A stretch of 64,000 nt of DNA, taken from Bordetella parapertussis (GTDB taxonomy: Bacteria; Pseudomonadota; Gammaproteobacteria; Burkholderiales; SG8-41). This document shows positions 36,896-47,256 of the stretch, piece by piece. Where the stretch lies: assembly GCA_945906815.1 (NCBI GenBank), contig CAMDRT010000006.1:62001-126000 (forward strand). The letters are read 5' to 3'. The translations under genes were made by a program, and so were the position numbers. The notes beneath the pieces were generated by a model. That model was not told the origin of the DNA. It saw only the letters and a program-made list of their open reading frames with translations, and searched no databases. How positions within the stretch are numbered: the stretch's first letter is position 1; the number at the start of each line of letters is the position of its first letter.

Positions 36896-38893
36896 TTACA
36901 GCGCATTCTTGACCGTGGCCACGATACGCGCCGCGGTAAAACCGAAATACTCGAACAGTTCACCGGCAGGCGCCGATTCGCCGTAGCTATCGATGCCCAC
37001 CACTGCGCCACTGATGCCCACATATTTGCGCCAGAAATCGGTGACACCGGCTTCAACCGCGATGCGCGGCGGGCCGTTGGGCAGTACCGCCGCGCGATAG
37101 GATGCGTCCTGCCGGTCGAATACCGAAGTCGAAGGCATCGATACCACGCGCACCGCGATGTTTTCAGCGGCCAGCAGTTTTTGCGCGGCCATCGCCAGCG
37201 CGACTTCGGAGCCGGTGGCGATAATCACGGCCTGCAGCGCCGTTGCCGCCTCCGACAATACGTATGCGCCGCGTGCCACGTCAGCCAACTGCTGCGGCGA
37301 GCGTTGCTGAAACGGCAAATTCTGGCGCGAGAACAGCAGGCTGGTGGGCCCGTCGCGGCGCTCGATGGCCGCCGCCCACGCTACCGTCGATTCGTAGGTG
37401 TCGCATGGCCGCCACACGTCCATGTTCGGCAATAGGCGCAGGGTGGCGGCGTGCTCCACCGGTTGGTGCGTGGGACCGTCTTCGCCCAGTCCGATGGAAT
37501 CGTGGGTGTATACAAAAACCACCCGTTGTTTCATCAGCGCCGCCATGCGCAGTGCGTTGCGTGCGTAATCCGAAAACGTCAGAAATGTCGCCACATAGGG
37601 AATAAATCCGCCATACAGCGCGATGCCGTTGGCGATCGCCGACATGCCGAACTCGCGCACGCCAAAGAACAGGTAGTTGCCGCCGCCGCGGTTGCCCACC
37701 GGCTTCGAGCCTGACCAAAAGGTGAGGTTCGATCCTGCCAAATCGGCCGAGCCACCCACCAGTTCGGGCAACGCCGGCGCCAGCGCTTCGATGGCGTTTT
37801 GCGAGGCTTTGCGCGTGGCGATGGTTTCGCCCTTGTCGTTGATCTGGGCGAGCGTTTTCGCGACGTGATTTTTCCAGTCGCGCGGCAATGCGTTAGATAA
37901 ACGGCGCTTCAATTCGGCGGCGAGTTCAGGATGCTGCTGCGCATAGGCCGCAAATTTTTCATCCCATGCTGATTCCTGCAGGGCGCCGCGCGCACGCGCA
38001 TCCCAGCCCGCGTACACGGCTGCGGGAATTTCGAACGGCGCATGGTTCCAGCCCAGACCCAAGCGTGTGGCGGCAATTTCCTCTGCACCCAATGGTGCGC
38101 CGTGCACGCCGCCGGTGTTGGCCTTTTTGGGCGCGCCCTTGCCGATGATGGTCTTGCAGCAAATCAGCACCGGCTTGGCGCTTTCCGTTTGCGCCTGCCG
38201 GATCGCCGCATCCACCGCCGCTACATCGTGCCCATCCACAGCGCTGATCACGCGCCAGCCGTAAGCCTCGAAGCGCTGCGGCGTATTATCGGTAAACCAT
38301 TGTTTTAAACTATGTTTTTCCGAGTCTATGGAGATGCCGTTGTCGTCGTAGAAGGCAATCAGTTTGTTCAGGCCGAGGGTGCCGGCGAGCGAACACACTT
38401 CGTGAGAAATGCCTTCCATCAGACAACCATCGCCGACGAACACATAGGTGCGATGATCCACCACTGCGTGGCCGTCGCGATTGAATTCCGCCGCCAGCAT
38501 GCGCTCGGCCAGCGCCATGCCCACCGCGTTGGCGAGGCCTTGGCCCAGTGGCCCAGTGGTGGTTTCCACGCCGGGCGCGACACCCTGTTCTGGATGGCCT
38601 GGCGTTTTGGAGTGCAATTGGCGAAAGCGCTTGAGTTCCGCCATCGGTAAAGCATAGCCGGTCAGATGCAGCAACGCATACAGCAGCATCGAGCCGTGGC
38701 CGTTCGACAGCACAAAGCGGTCTCGGTTAGGCCACGCCGGATGCGCCGGATTGTGCCGTAAGTGATTGATCCACAAGGCTTGCGCAATTTCCGCCATGCC
38801 CATGGGCATGCCGGGGTGGCCGGAATTGGCCTGTTGCACAGCGTCCATCGCAAGGGCGCGGATCGCGTTGCCCAGTTCGGCTTGGGAGGTCAT
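36896..38893 (-). CDS. tkt: Transketolase
   Basis: This ThDP-dependent enzyme of the pentose phosphate/Calvin pathways has 665 residues. The ThDP motif is [17 protein letters not shown] ... AFYDDN. Other strings: [38 protein letters not shown], and [13 protein letters not shown]. It begins the tkt-gap-pgk-pyk-fba cluster. The 137-base spacer to ntrX contains no obvious strong promoter by eye. Confidence 0.97.
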   Translation of the reverse strand: MTSQAELGNAIRALAMDAVQQANSGHPGMPMGMAEIAQALWINHLRHNPAHPAWPNRDRFVLSNGHGSMLLYALLHLTGYALPMAELKRFRQLHSKTPGHPEQGVAPGVETTTGPLGQGLANAVGMALAERMLAAEFNRDGHAVVDHRTYVFVGDGCLMEGISHEVCSLAGTLGLNKLIAFYDDNGISIDSEKHSLKQWFTDNTPQRFEAYGWRVISAVDGHDVAAVDAAIRQAQTESAKPVLICCKTIIGKGAPKKANTGGVHGAPLGAEEIAATRLGLGWNHAPFEIPAAVYAGWDARARGALQESAWDEKFAAYAQQHPELAAELKRRLSNALPRDWKNHVAKTLAQINDKGETIATRKASQNAIEALAPALPELVGGSADLAGSNLTFWSGSKPVGNRGGGNYLFFGVREFGMSAIANGIALYGGFIPYVATFLTFSDYARNALRMAALMKQRVVFVYTHDSIGLGEDGPTHQPVEHAATLRLLPNMDVWRPCDTYESTVAWAAAIERRDGPTSLLFSRQNLPFQQRSPQQLADVARGAYVLSEAATALQAVIIATGSEVALAMAAQKLLAAENIAVRVVSMPSTSVFDRQDASYRAAVLPNGPPRIAVEAGVTDFWRKYVGISGAVVGIDSYGESAPAGELFEYFGFTAARIVATVKNAL

Positions 38894-39030
38894 CTAGGCT
38901 GATCTACAAGAAAGCTACAGAGGGATGCGCGATTATAGCGCCGTGGTGAGGCGCGGGCGACCCCTTGTGAATGTGGCTACTGCACGGCACATGAACTGTT
39001 GCACTAACAGACCGCATTTTGGCGCGCCGG

Positions 39031-40281
39031 TTATTCTTCGCGCCGCGCCAGCTTCACGCCCAGTTGCTTTAGCTTGCGATACAAATGCGTGCGCTCGAGC
39101 CCCACCACTTCGGCCACACGGCTGATGTTGCCGCCTTCCTTGCCCAAGTGATACTCGAAATAGGCGCGCTCGAACGCGTCGCGCGCTTCGCGTAGCGGTT
39201 GATCGAAGGCCAGCACCTGTGGTGCGGGCTCGCGCGCCGGTTCGGGCAGTGCGCGCGCCACATCGTCAGCCGAAATTTCGTCGCTGTGCGTGGTTTGCGC
39301 CAGTGTGCGCACCACGCTTTCGAGTTGGGTGACGTTGCCGGGCCAGTCAAAATTGCGCAGCGCGTTGAGCGCCGCGGTGGAAAACTGCCGCAGCGGAATT
39401 TCCTTGGCTTCCAGCATGCGGTTGAGTATCAGGCTGGCGAGTTCGGGGATATCTTCGCGATGCTGGCGCAGCGTGGGCACCGTGATGGTCATTGCCGACA
39501 GCATCTCGTAGAGTTTGGCGTCGAAGGCGCCCTCAGCGGCCACCTCGGCCAGCGCGCGCGAGGTGCCGCATACCACGCGCGTGTTGTAACGCGCCACCTT
39601 GGTCAGCAGCATCAGCATGCCCTTTTGTTCGGCGCGCGTGAGGCTCGCCACATCATGCACAAACAGTGTGCCGTCGCGCGCCTGATTGAGTATTTCGATC
39701 GGCTGCTCGGCGATTTGGGCGGTGGTTTCCGGCGTTACCCACGGTGTGTTGCGCGGGTGCAGTAGGCGCGCGCACACCTCGATGCCGCAACCGGGTTCAC
39801 CCATCAGCACCACTGGTGTGCGCATCGCGGCTATGCGTTCCAGCCGTTGCTTAAGCTCGTTGATCAACGGCGAGCGGCCCAGTGCCGCCAGTGACGCGCC
39901 GGGCTGGGGTTGCGCCGCGCCGTGTTTCAGCGCGCGCCCCACGGTGGACAACAGCTTTTGCAGGGCGATCGGTTTTTCAAGAAAGTCATAAGCGCCGATG
40001 CGCGTGGCTTCCACCGCAGTGTCGATGGTGCCGTGACCGGACATCATCACCACCGGCATGGTCAACAGCCCGCTGCCCGCCCATTCCTTGAGCAGCGTAA
40101 TGCCATCCGTGTCGGGCATCCAGATGTCGAGCAGCACCATATCTGGGCGCGCTTCCTGCCGCCACGCGCGTGCCTCGGTGGCGTTTTGTGCCAGCTCGAC
40201 TTTGTAGCCCTCGTCGGAAAGAATTTCCGACAGCAGTTCGCGAATGCCGACTTCATCGTCTACCACCAGGATCTGTTGCAT
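39031..40281 (-). CDS. ntrX: NtrX-like response regulator with degenerate AAA+ domain
   Basis: The 416-residue protein has an N-terminal receiver domain (DDE at 8-10, phosphoacceptor D52, K103), a central AAA+-like domain, and a C-terminal Fis-type helix-turn-helix (NISRVAEVVGLERTHLYRKL). The AAA+ domain is degenerate. The Walker A position reads GEPGCGIEV (161-169), with isoleucine where the catalytic lysine should be. The Walker B-like stretch is DGTLFVHDV, and no GAFTGA sigma54 loop is visible. It pairs with ntrY, 78 bases upstream. It is probably a DNA-binding regulator that does not work as a sigma54 ATPase. Confidence 0.88.
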   Translation of the reverse strand: MQQILVVDDEVGIRELLSEILSDEGYKVELAQNATEARAWRQEARPDMVLLDIWMPDTDGITLLKEWAGSGLLTMPVVMMSGHGTIDTAVEATRIGAYDFLEKPIALQKLLSTVGRALKHGAAQPQPGASLAALGRSPLINELKQRLERIAAMRTPVVLMGEPGCGIEVCARLLHPRNTPWVTPETTAQIAEQPIEILNQARDGTLFVHDVASLTRAEQKGMLMLLTKVARYNTRVVCGTSRALAEVAAEGAFDAKLYEMLSAMTITVPTLRQHREDIPELASLILNRMLEAKEIPLRQFSTAALNALRNFDWPGNVTQLESVVRTLAQTTHSDEISADDVARALPEPAREPAPQVLAFDQPLREARDAFERAYFEYHLGKEGGNISRVAEVVGLERTHLYRKLKQLGVKLARREE

Positions 40282-40359
40282 GAGCGGCTACCTTCCATGG
40301 TTCACTGTCGTGTGCTGCAAAAATTTAAACTACCCGCAAACCGTTATACGGTTGCCGGA

Positions 40360-42582
40360 TCAGGCTGCCGCCACCCGGGCATGACGCACAGCGTTGGCCA
40401 ACGGTAGTGGCAGCGTGATCAGCACCTGAGCGCCATGCGGCTCGATGTTGCTGATGGCGACGTTGCCGCCGTGTTCTTCAATGATTTTTTTAACGATGAC
40501 CAGACCCAGACCGGTGCCTCTGGGCTTGGTGGTTACATAGGGTTCGAACGCGCGCTGCATCAGGTGCTCGGGAAATCCGCTGCCGTTATCGACCACGCTG
40601 AAGCGTATCGCGCCGTCGATCAGCGTGCTGGTCACCGTGATGCGTTGCTGCGGCGTGTCACTCAGCGCATCCTGCGCGTTTTGCAGCAGATTGTGGATCA
40701 CCTGGCGCAATTGCGTGGCGTCACCAACGATGCGCGGCAGCGCTGGCGCCAGCTCGAGTTTAATGCGCGAACCCAGCGATTCATACAGCGTCAACACTTC
40801 ATACACCAAGCTGTTCAGATCGAGTTCGCGCATCAACGGCTCAGGTGCACGCGCATACTGGCTGAACGCATCCACCATGCGTTTCAAGGCGGCCACCTGA
40901 TTGACGATGGTTTGGGTGGAACGATCGAGCATGCCGGCGTCGCTGGCATCGAGCTTGGGCGCGAGCTTCATGTGCAGGCGCTCGGCGGACAACTGTATCG
41001 GCGTCAGCGGATTCTTGATTTCATGCGCGAGCCGGCGCGCCACTTCGGCCCAGGCCGCATCGCGTTGCGCCTGCAGCACGCGGGTCACGTCGTCGAACAC
41101 CACCACATAACCGCTTTGCGTGCCCCGGGTATCCAGGGGCAGCGCCTTGCCGCGCAACAGCAACTGCTGCTCGCCAGTGGGCATCGTGCGCACCGCCTGA
41201 CGTTCCCACTCTTTGTCCGCGGCCTCGGCGAACCCCGATTGGATCTCCTGGCCCAGTATCTTCAGCGATGCATCGATGTCACCCCATTGCGCGGTGGTGA
41301 GATGGAGCAAGGCGACCGCTTGCAGACCTAGAATCGCCGACGCGCTGGGATTGGCGCTGCGCAAGGTAAGCGCGTCGTCGAACACCAGTACACCCGCCGA
41401 TAAATGCGCGAGTATGCTTTCGAGATAAGCCTTCGAGGTGCTGACCTCGGCCTGATTGCGCTCGGCTTGGCTGCGCGCGTCTTCGAGCTGGCGCGTCATG
41501 CTGTTGAAGGATTGCATCAATTGACCGAGTTCGTCGCTGCTGGCCACCGCCGCGCGGCGGCTGAAGTCGCCTTGTGCCACGGCACGCGTGCCTTCGACCA
41601 GAGCATTGAGCGGTGCGGAGAACTCTTCCGACAGGTAAATTGCCGCCGCCAGCGCCGCCAGCATAGAGAGCAGCAAGGTCAGGGTCAAGGTAATGCCGTA
41701 GAGGCGCTTCAATCCCAGCCGCCCTACCACCAGTTCCTGATATTCGCGGTAGCCCGACTGCACGGTTTCCGCATTTTGCGCCAGCCGCTGCGGCACAAAG
41801 TATATGACTTGCAGCGCACGCGACGCCTCGCCCAGCGACCAGGTGCTGACCGGCGTCACCACCCGTAACAGGAGTCCGCGCTCGGGCGTGGCATCTGCCG
41901 CCGCGTAGGTCTGCTGCGAACGCAGCAGGCGCAGCGCTTCGGCTGGCGGGGCATCGGGCATCACGCCCGCGCGCGCGTTGCCGGCAGTGGCAATGACCTG
42001 CCCGCGGCTGGTATAGAGCGTGGCCTCGTGCGCGCCTGCCTGCTCGCGCAGGGTGTTCAACGCCGTCGCGTGTTCGGCCACCGGCCGCGTGGTCAACTGC
42101 GCGGCCATCGCGATTGTCTTGGTCCGCAGGTCTTTCAACAGGTTGTCGAGCACATCGCGGCTCAGATTGAGACCGCCTTCGAGCGCTTTGTCCACTTTCA
42201 CATCGAACCACGATTCAATGCTCTTGCCCAGGTACTGCATCGACATGCCATACAGCAACACACCCGGCACTACCGCCATCATCGACAACAGCAACACCAG
42301 CCGCAGCGTGAGTTTGGCGCCGAACGCGCCGGCCTTGAGCCGCCGCCGCAATTGCAGCAATTGATAGATCACCAAGGCGGCAAGCAGTGCGGCAATGATG
42401 CCATTGAGGATCAGCAGGCCGCGATAGTATTCGGCGAACAGGGCTGTATTGGCGCTGGCGGTGGCGAGCAAAGACAGGCCGACCGCGCTCAAGGCCACCA
42501 ACAGCACAATAGCGTAACGTCGGCGCGTGGACGGCGCGGCGCTGCCGAGCAAGGTAGCGGTAGTGGAACCCGGCGGCGTCAT
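40360..42582 (-). CDS. ntrY: NtrY-type sensor histidine kinase
   Basis: This membrane sensor kinase has 740 residues from ATG 42582. N-terminal membrane helices sit at about 27-45, 55-75 and 95-115, followed by an extracytoplasmic domain and another helix near 285-305. Then come a HAMP linker, a PAS-like segment (LESILAHLSAGVLVFDDAL), HisKA (AHEIKNPLTPIQLSAERL) and HATPase (DNGSGFP, GTGLGLVIVKKIIEEHGG). It is coupled to the DUF4390 gene by a 4-base overlap. Longer upstream frames read into that gene and are rejected. Confidence 0.95.
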   Translation of the reverse strand: MTPPGSTTATLLGSAAPSTRRRYAIVLLVALSAVGLSLLATASANTALFAEYYRGLLILNGIIAALLAALVIYQLLQLRRRLKAGAFGAKLTLRLVLLLSMMAVVPGVLLYGMSMQYLGKSIESWFDVKVDKALEGGLNLSRDVLDNLLKDLRTKTIAMAAQLTTRPVAEHATALNTLREQAGAHEATLYTSRGQVIATAGNARAGVMPDAPPAEALRLLRSQQTYAAADATPERGLLLRVVTPVSTWSLGEASRALQVIYFVPQRLAQNAETVQSGYREYQELVVGRLGLKRLYGITLTLTLLLSMLAALAAAIYLSEEFSAPLNALVEGTRAVAQGDFSRRAAVASSDELGQLMQSFNSMTRQLEDARSQAERNQAEVSTSKAYLESILAHLSAGVLVFDDALTLRSANPSASAILGLQAVALLHLTTAQWGDIDASLKILGQEIQSGFAEAADKEWERQAVRTMPTGEQQLLLRGKALPLDTRGTQSGYVVVFDDVTRVLQAQRDAAWAEVARRLAHEIKNPLTPIQLSAERLHMKLAPKLDASDAGMLDRSTQTIVNQVAALKRMVDAFSQYARAPEPLMRELDLNSLVYEVLTLYESLGSRIKLELAPALPRIVGDATQLRQVIHNLLQNAQDALSDTPQQRITVTSTLIDGAIRFSVVDNGSGFPEHLMQRAFEPYVTTKPRGTGLGLVIVKKIIEEHGGNVAISNIEPHGAQVLITLPLPLANAVRHARVAAA

Positions 42583-43166
42583 GGCTGTACGGTCCAGCGG
42601 TGCCAGTCCGAATGGATGCTCCAGTCGCGGCCGGTGTGCAGTTGAAACGGCTTTGGTAGCTGCGTGGTGTCCAGCCGCAAGCGCAGCACCGCAGCATAGG
42701 CGGTGTCTTTGCGCAGCGCGTCGGGATGGATGTCCTGCCGCCGGCGCACGCGGCTCATGTAATCCAGCGCTTGCTTCAGGCTGGAAAAGTTCTGATACAG
42801 CGCGCCCACGCCGACTCGGTACTGGCGCGTCAAGGTGTTGTAAGCCAGACGCTGCTGCTGTTGCAGCCAGGCGACTTTTTCGTTGGTCCAGTACCAGCGG
42901 GCGCGGATCAACTCGAATTCGAGCGTGAAATACAGTGGCACCCCCTTGTGCAGCGCGTCGTCGAGCGCCGGCGTGAGGCGGATTTCGAATTCGGCTTCCA
43001 GCAGATAACCCTCGTCGGACGCCGTGAGCGCGGCCTTGCGCACGTCGATGCCTTCGCCCTGCGCCGCGCCCGCCCATCCTGCGGTGGCCACGCCTACCAG
43101 GATAAGACGCACCAGCAACAGCAGCGCAACGCTAATGTTTTTGCAGCAGCGCGTAATAGAACCCAT
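42579..43166 (-). CDS. DUF4390 exported protein
   Basis: The 195-residue protein has an N-terminal hydrophobic signal (ISVALLLLVRLILVGVATAG, cleavage near GAAQG). A DUF4390 body follows: LEAEFEIRLTPALDDALHKG, PLYFTLEFELIRARWYWT, and RQYRVGVGALYQNFSSLKQA. Families of this type sit between rsmB and ntrY in betaproteobacteria and are presumed periplasmic; function unknown. ATG 43166 is chosen and overlaps the end of rsmB by 35 bases. The position suggests a link to the NtrYX signal, which is inference. Confidence 0.82.
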   Translation of the reverse strand: MGSITRCCKNISVALLLLVRLILVGVATAGWAGAAQGEGIDVRKAALTASDEGYLLEAEFEIRLTPALDDALHKGVPLYFTLEFELIRARWYWTNEKVAWLQQQQRLAYNTLTRQYRVGVGALYQNFSSLKQALDYMSRVRRRQDIHPDALRKDTAYAAVLRLRLDTTQLPKPFQLHTGRDWSIHSDWHRWTVQP

Positions 43167-44463
43167 CGTGAACGGCATCCGGCAGTATCTGGCCCGCATG
43201 TTCAGCTGAAAATTCAGCCGCAGGGAGTGTTTGTAGTTGGGCATCGGCATGACGCTCGATAAAGCGTGCGACTTGCAGGTGATTTTCTTCCCTGAACACA
43301 GAACACGTCACATACAGGAATTTACCACCAGCAGCCAACAGCCGCCACAGGGCGTCGATAATCGCGTGCTGGGTCGCGGCGAACTGTGCGATGTCCGATG
43401 CGCGTCGCGTCCACTTGATATCGGGATGACGCCGCGTCACGCCCGAGCCCGAACACGGCACATCGGCGAGGATGCGATCAAACGGCACGCCGTCCCACCA
43501 GGCGCCGGGATCAGCCGCGTCGCCACATAACACCCGGGCGGACAAACCCAGCCGCTGCAGATTGTCGTTGACTCTGGCCAGGCGCGCGGCATCGTGATCC
43601 AGCGCGGTGAGCGTCGCATCCGCCAGCTCCAGAATATGCGCGGTTTTGCCGCCGGGCGCGGCGCAGGCATCGAGCACGCGCATGCCGGGTTGCGTATCGA
43701 GCAGGATTGCCGCGCGCTGCGCCGAGGCGTCCTGCACGGAAACCAGGCCTGCGCTGAAGCCGGGGATACGCTGCACCGGCATGGGCTTTTCCAGTACCAC
43801 CGCATGGCGCTCGAGCGCTGCTGCGGCGGGCACGCCTTGCGCCGCCAGCAGCGCAAGATAATCGGCACGCGTGGTGCGCCGCTGATTAACGCGCAGCGTC
43901 AGCGGCGCATGGCGGTTGCCCGCTTGCAGCAGGTGCGCAAACTGTGGCGTGTCTAGGTGCGGGTATTGCGCGCGCAATTTGTCGATCCACCACGAGGGAT
44001 ACGAATAGCGGCCGACATCGCTGGCATCGCACAAGGTCTGCAATTCTGTTTTGCGCCGCAGGTAATTGCGCAGCACGGCATTAATCAATCCCTTGGCGGC
44101 CACGGCGGGTAACGCTATGCAGGCCAACACCGCCTGATCGACCACTGCGTGGGGTGCGGCGTGCGTGTGTTGCAGTTGATACAGGCCTATGCGCAGCAAC
44201 TGGCGCAGCCGCTCGTCGCGCAGCGGTTTGGTCAGCAAGGGTGCGAGCATGGCGTCGAGCGCTCCGCGGTGCCGCAGCACGCCGTAACACAAGTCTTGCA
44301 CCAGCGCGCGCTGGGAGGCGTTGTCCTGTGCGACCGGGGTACCCTGTGCAGCCGGGGGCGTGTGGCGCATTTGACGCCACACGGCTGCCAGTTCGGTGTC
44401 CAGATTGCGGCCCGCAGCCACACCCTCCAGCACGCTCACCGCGAGCAATTGAGCGTTGCGCAT
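43132..44463 (-). CDS. rsmB: 16S rRNA (cytosine-967-C5) methyltransferase RsmB
   Basis: This 443-residue m5C methyltransferase has an N-terminal NusB-like RNA-binding domain (about 1-140). The catalytic domain has VLDACAAPGGKTAHILEL, DVPCSGSGVTRRHPDIKW (the PC cysteine) and LYVTCSVFREEN (the TC cysteine). The start overlaps the fmt stop as TGATG. It is part of def-fmt-rsmB. Confidence 0.97.
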   Translation of the reverse strand: MRNAQLLAVSVLEGVAAGRNLDTELAAVWRQMRHTPPAAQGTPVAQDNASQRALVQDLCYGVLRHRGALDAMLAPLLTKPLRDERLRQLLRIGLYQLQHTHAAPHAVVDQAVLACIALPAVAAKGLINAVLRNYLRRKTELQTLCDASDVGRYSYPSWWIDKLRAQYPHLDTPQFAHLLQAGNRHAPLTLRVNQRRTTRADYLALLAAQGVPAAAALERHAVVLEKPMPVQRIPGFSAGLVSVQDASAQRAAILLDTQPGMRVLDACAAPGGKTAHILELADATLTALDHDAARLARVNDNLQRLGLSARVLCGDAADPGAWWDGVPFDRILADVPCSGSGVTRRHPDIKWTRRASDIAQFAATQHAIIDALWRLLAAGGKFLYVTCSVFREENHLQVARFIERHADAQLQTLPAAEFSAEHAGQILPDAVHDGFYYALLQKH

Positions 44464-45398
44464 CAATCCGCCAGCGCGGCTAGGCGCGCACCGCGCGCCA
44501 GTGGAAATCCCGCCAGAAAAGGCGCGGTGGCGAGACGTTTGCCGCCCGCGCGTTGCAATTCCAGCACCTTGAGCGCACCGCGTCCGCAGGCGATGATGAT
44601 TTCATGGGGCGCGTCCGCGGCGTTGGTGCACACCGTGCCGGGCGCGCACGCCACGTGGTTTGCGATTTCGGCGCGCCAGATCTTAATGCGTTCGCTACCC
44701 AGTGCAGTTAGCGCACCGGGAAACGGGTTGTAGGCGCGCACCTTGCGCTCGATTGCGATAGCGGATTCACACCAGTCGATGCGCGCTTCCCCCTTGGTGA
44801 TTTTGGCGGCATAGGATGCCAGCGCGGCGTCTTGTTTAACCGGCGCTGGCAGCCCGCGCAGCGCTTGGACGATGAGTTCGCCGCCCAGCATGGCCAGCCG
44901 CTGCTGCAGTTCACCGGCGCTTTCATTTACGCCTATGGCAAGGGCACGCTGTAGCAAAATGCCGCCGCTATCGAGGCCTTCGTCCATTTGCATGATGGTG
45001 ATGCCAGTTTCGACATCGCCGGCCAATAGGGCGCGCTGGATCGGCGCCGCGCCGCGCCAGCGCGGCAGCAGCGAGGCGTGAATATTGATGCAGCCCAGAG
45101 GTGGGATGCGCAAAATGTCTGGCGGCAAGATCAAACCGTAGGCAGCCACTATCATCGCATCGGCGTTGGCGGCGGCGATCAAATCGCGCGCAGCAGCGGT
45201 TTTGAGGTTAGCCGGTTGCGCAATGGTAAGTAATTGTTTTTGCGCAAATAATTTTACATCTGAGGGCGCTAGCTTGAGGCCGCGACCCGCCGCACGGTCG
45301 GGCTGAGTAAGCACTAACACTAGGTCGTGGCCGGCGTCGATCAGCGCTTCCAGCGCTAGCGCCGCGAACGCCGGCGTACCGGCAAAAATCAGCTTCAT
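44463..45398 (-). CDS. fmt: Methionyl-tRNA formyltransferase
   Basis: Fmt formylates initiator Met-tRNA. The 311 residues contain LIFAGTPAFAALALEALIDA, the SLLPRWRGAAPIQRALLAGD motif with the catalytic His-Asp region (NIHASLLP), and a C-terminal OB-like domain. It is 7 bases downstream of def, the enzyme that later removes the formyl group. Confidence 0.98.
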   Translation of the reverse strand: MKLIFAGTPAFAALALEALIDAGHDLVLVLTQPDRAAGRGLKLAPSDVKLFAQKQLLTIAQPANLKTAAARDLIAAANADAMIVAAYGLILPPDILRIPPLGCINIHASLLPRWRGAAPIQRALLAGDVETGITIMQMDEGLDSGGILLQRALAIGVNESAGELQQRLAMLGGELIVQALRGLPAPVKQDAALASYAAKITKGEARIDWCESAIAIERKVRAYNPFPGALTALGSERIKIWRAEIANHVACAPGTVCTNAADAPHEIIIACGRGALKVLELQRAGGKRLATAPFLAGFPLARGARLAALAD

Positions 45399-45405
45399 TG
45401 GGTTT

Positions 45406-45909
45406 CTAGGCTTTCTCTCGCTGCTGCTTCTTGATTTTGGCCAGAATACGCTCTCGTTTCAGGCGCGACAGTTTTTCGACAAATACTTTGCCCTCGAGGT
45501 GATCCATTTCATGCTGGATACAGACCGCCTCCATGCCGTCCGCTTCGCACTCAAAGCTCGCGCCGTCGGCACCGAGTGCGCGCACGCGGATATGCTGCGA
45601 GCGCTGTATTTTTCCGTACACGCCGGGCACCGACAGACAGCCTTCTTCGTAATCCGAGACACCGGAGGCGAGCACGATTTCGGGGTTAATAAAGACGCGC
45701 AATTGATCCCGCGCCGGCGAGGTATCGATGACGATCACGCGCTGGTGTACGTCAACCTGTGTTGCGGCGAGACCAACGCCGGGTGCGGCGTACATGGTTT
45801 CAGCCATATCATTGATTAATTTGCGAATTTCTTCGTTTACTTCAAGCACGGGCCGCGCTACGCTGTGCAGGCGCGCATCGGGGTACAGCAAAATGGAAAG
45901 TAGGGTCAC
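45406..45909 (-). CDS. def: Peptide deformylase
   Basis: This Fe(II) metallohydrolase removes N-formyl groups from nascent proteins. The 167 residues show all three motifs: [16 protein letters not shown] and HEMDHLEG. The start is GTG at 45909 with AAGG seven bases upstream. It heads def-fmt-rsmB-DUF4390-ntrY-ntrX and is divergent from the LysM gene. Confidence 0.98.
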   Translation of the reverse strand: MTLLSILLYPDARLHSVARPVLEVNEEIRKLINDMAETMYAAPGVGLAATQVDVHQRVIVIDTSPARDQLRVFINPEIVLASGVSDYEEGCLSVPGVYGKIQRSQHIRVRALGADGASFECEADGMEAVCIQHEMDHLEGKVFVEKLSRLKRERILAKIKKQQREKA

Positions 45910-46090
45910 AAAAAGCCTTGCTAATAGAATCTGCTAGATGCAGAATTTAATCCAAAATATGATGTTGCGCTGGCGCAACAAGTAGCTGCAAAAAATAGCG
46001 ATGACCGCACGGTGGCAAGCCAGTCATGGCTAATCCGCCTGTGTGTTTAGCGTTCTGCATGGCCAGCGGAATATTTCTCGAGGTGACTCT

Positions 46091-47251
46091 ATGTTCATGA
46101 AATCGAAGATTATATCGCTGCTGGCTGTTGCTGCCGCGGTGGCCTCACTGGTGTTTGCGGCGGGTGTCAGCGCACAACAGCTCCAGGGTTTGAAGGGGGA
46201 TGCACCCGAGCGTTACACCGTGGAGCGCGGCGACACTTTGTGGGGAATTTCCGGGCGCTATCTCGAGCAGCCCTGGCACTGGCCGCAGTTGTGGAACATG
46301 AACCGCCAGCAAATCCGCAATCCGCACCGTATCTATCCGGGCGACGTGCTGGTGCTGGATCGCGCTACCGGCCGTCTGAGCGTGGAGACTGTGGCGACTG
46401 TGGCGCTGTTGCCGCGCGTGCGCAGCGAAAATTTGAGCGCAGCCGTCCCTACCATACCGCCGGCGGTGATTGAGCCGTTTATTTCGCGTCCGCTGGTGAT
46501 ACGCGAAAACGAGCTCGACAGCGCGCCCAGAATCATAGCCACGGAAGAATCGCGTGTGGTGGTGGGCGCGGGCAACATGGCTTATGTCAAAGGTCTGCCC
46601 AGGGACCAAGGAGAAAACTGGCAAATCTACCGCCGTGGCGACAAGCTGGTTGATCCCGACAGCGGCACCACACTGGGCTATCTCGGCGTGTACCTGGGCG
46701 AAGCGCGCGTGCGCCAGTTCGGTGACATCAGCCGCATTGAAATCGTCAGCTCCACGCAGGAAATTTACACCGGCGACAGTCTGGTTGCGATCGTCAAAGA
46801 AGCGCCGGTATTTGCCTACGTCCCGCGCGCACCCCCCGGCAAGGTGCAGGGGCGCGTGATGTCGCTGAATGATAATCTGTACGAAACCGGCCGCTATTCG
46901 GTGGTGTCGCTGTCGCGCGGCACCAAGGATGGCCTCGAAGCCGGCCACATACTCGCGCTGTATCGCAGTCCCGACACCGCGCGTTATTCGCTGCGCACCA
47001 GTCCCATGTTTGGACGCAGCGGACCCACCGGCACCGAAAACCGCCGCCCGTACTTTGAAGAACAACTCAATGTGCGCGACGGCCCGGTTTTCAGCGTGCA
47101 AAAACCGCTCAATGACAGTGATTTAGCTAAGCTGCCCGAGGAGCGTTATGGGCTGGTGATGGTGTTCCGTACTTTCGAGCGCGCGTCGTTCGCGCTGGTG
47201 ATGCAATCCAAACTGCCTGTCGCTATCGACGACATATTCACCACGCCCTGA
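46091..47251 (+). CDS. LysM-domain exported protein
   Basis: The 386-residue protein starts at ATG 46091, six bases after GAGGTG. It has a signal peptide (SLLAVAAAVASLVFAAGVSA, cleaved before QQLQ) and one LysM domain (about 36-85: YTVERGDTLWGISGRYLEQP ... YPGDVLVL) that binds peptidoglycan. The rest is a beta-rich region of unknown function. This protein sits between def and dprA in many betaproteobacteria. It is likely periplasmic and its function is unknown. Confidence 0.88.
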   Translation: MFMKSKIISLLAVAAAVASLVFAAGVSAQQLQGLKGDAPERYTVERGDTLWGISGRYLEQPWHWPQLWNMNRQQIRNPHRIYPGDVLVLDRATGRLSVETVATVALLPRVRSENLSAAVPTIPPAVIEPFISRPLVIRENELDSAPRIIATEESRVVVGAGNMAYVKGLPRDQGENWQIYRRGDKLVDPDSGTTLGYLGVYLGEARVRQFGDISRIEIVSSTQEIYTGDSLVAIVKEAPVFAYVPRAPPGKVQGRVMSLNDNLYETGRYSVVSLSRGTKDGLEAGHILALYRSPDTARYSLRTSPMFGRSGPTGTENRRPYFEEQLNVRDGPVFSVQKPLNDSDLAKLPEERYGLVMVFRTFERASFALVMQSKLPVAIDDIFTTP

Positions 47252-47256
47252 TTCGC

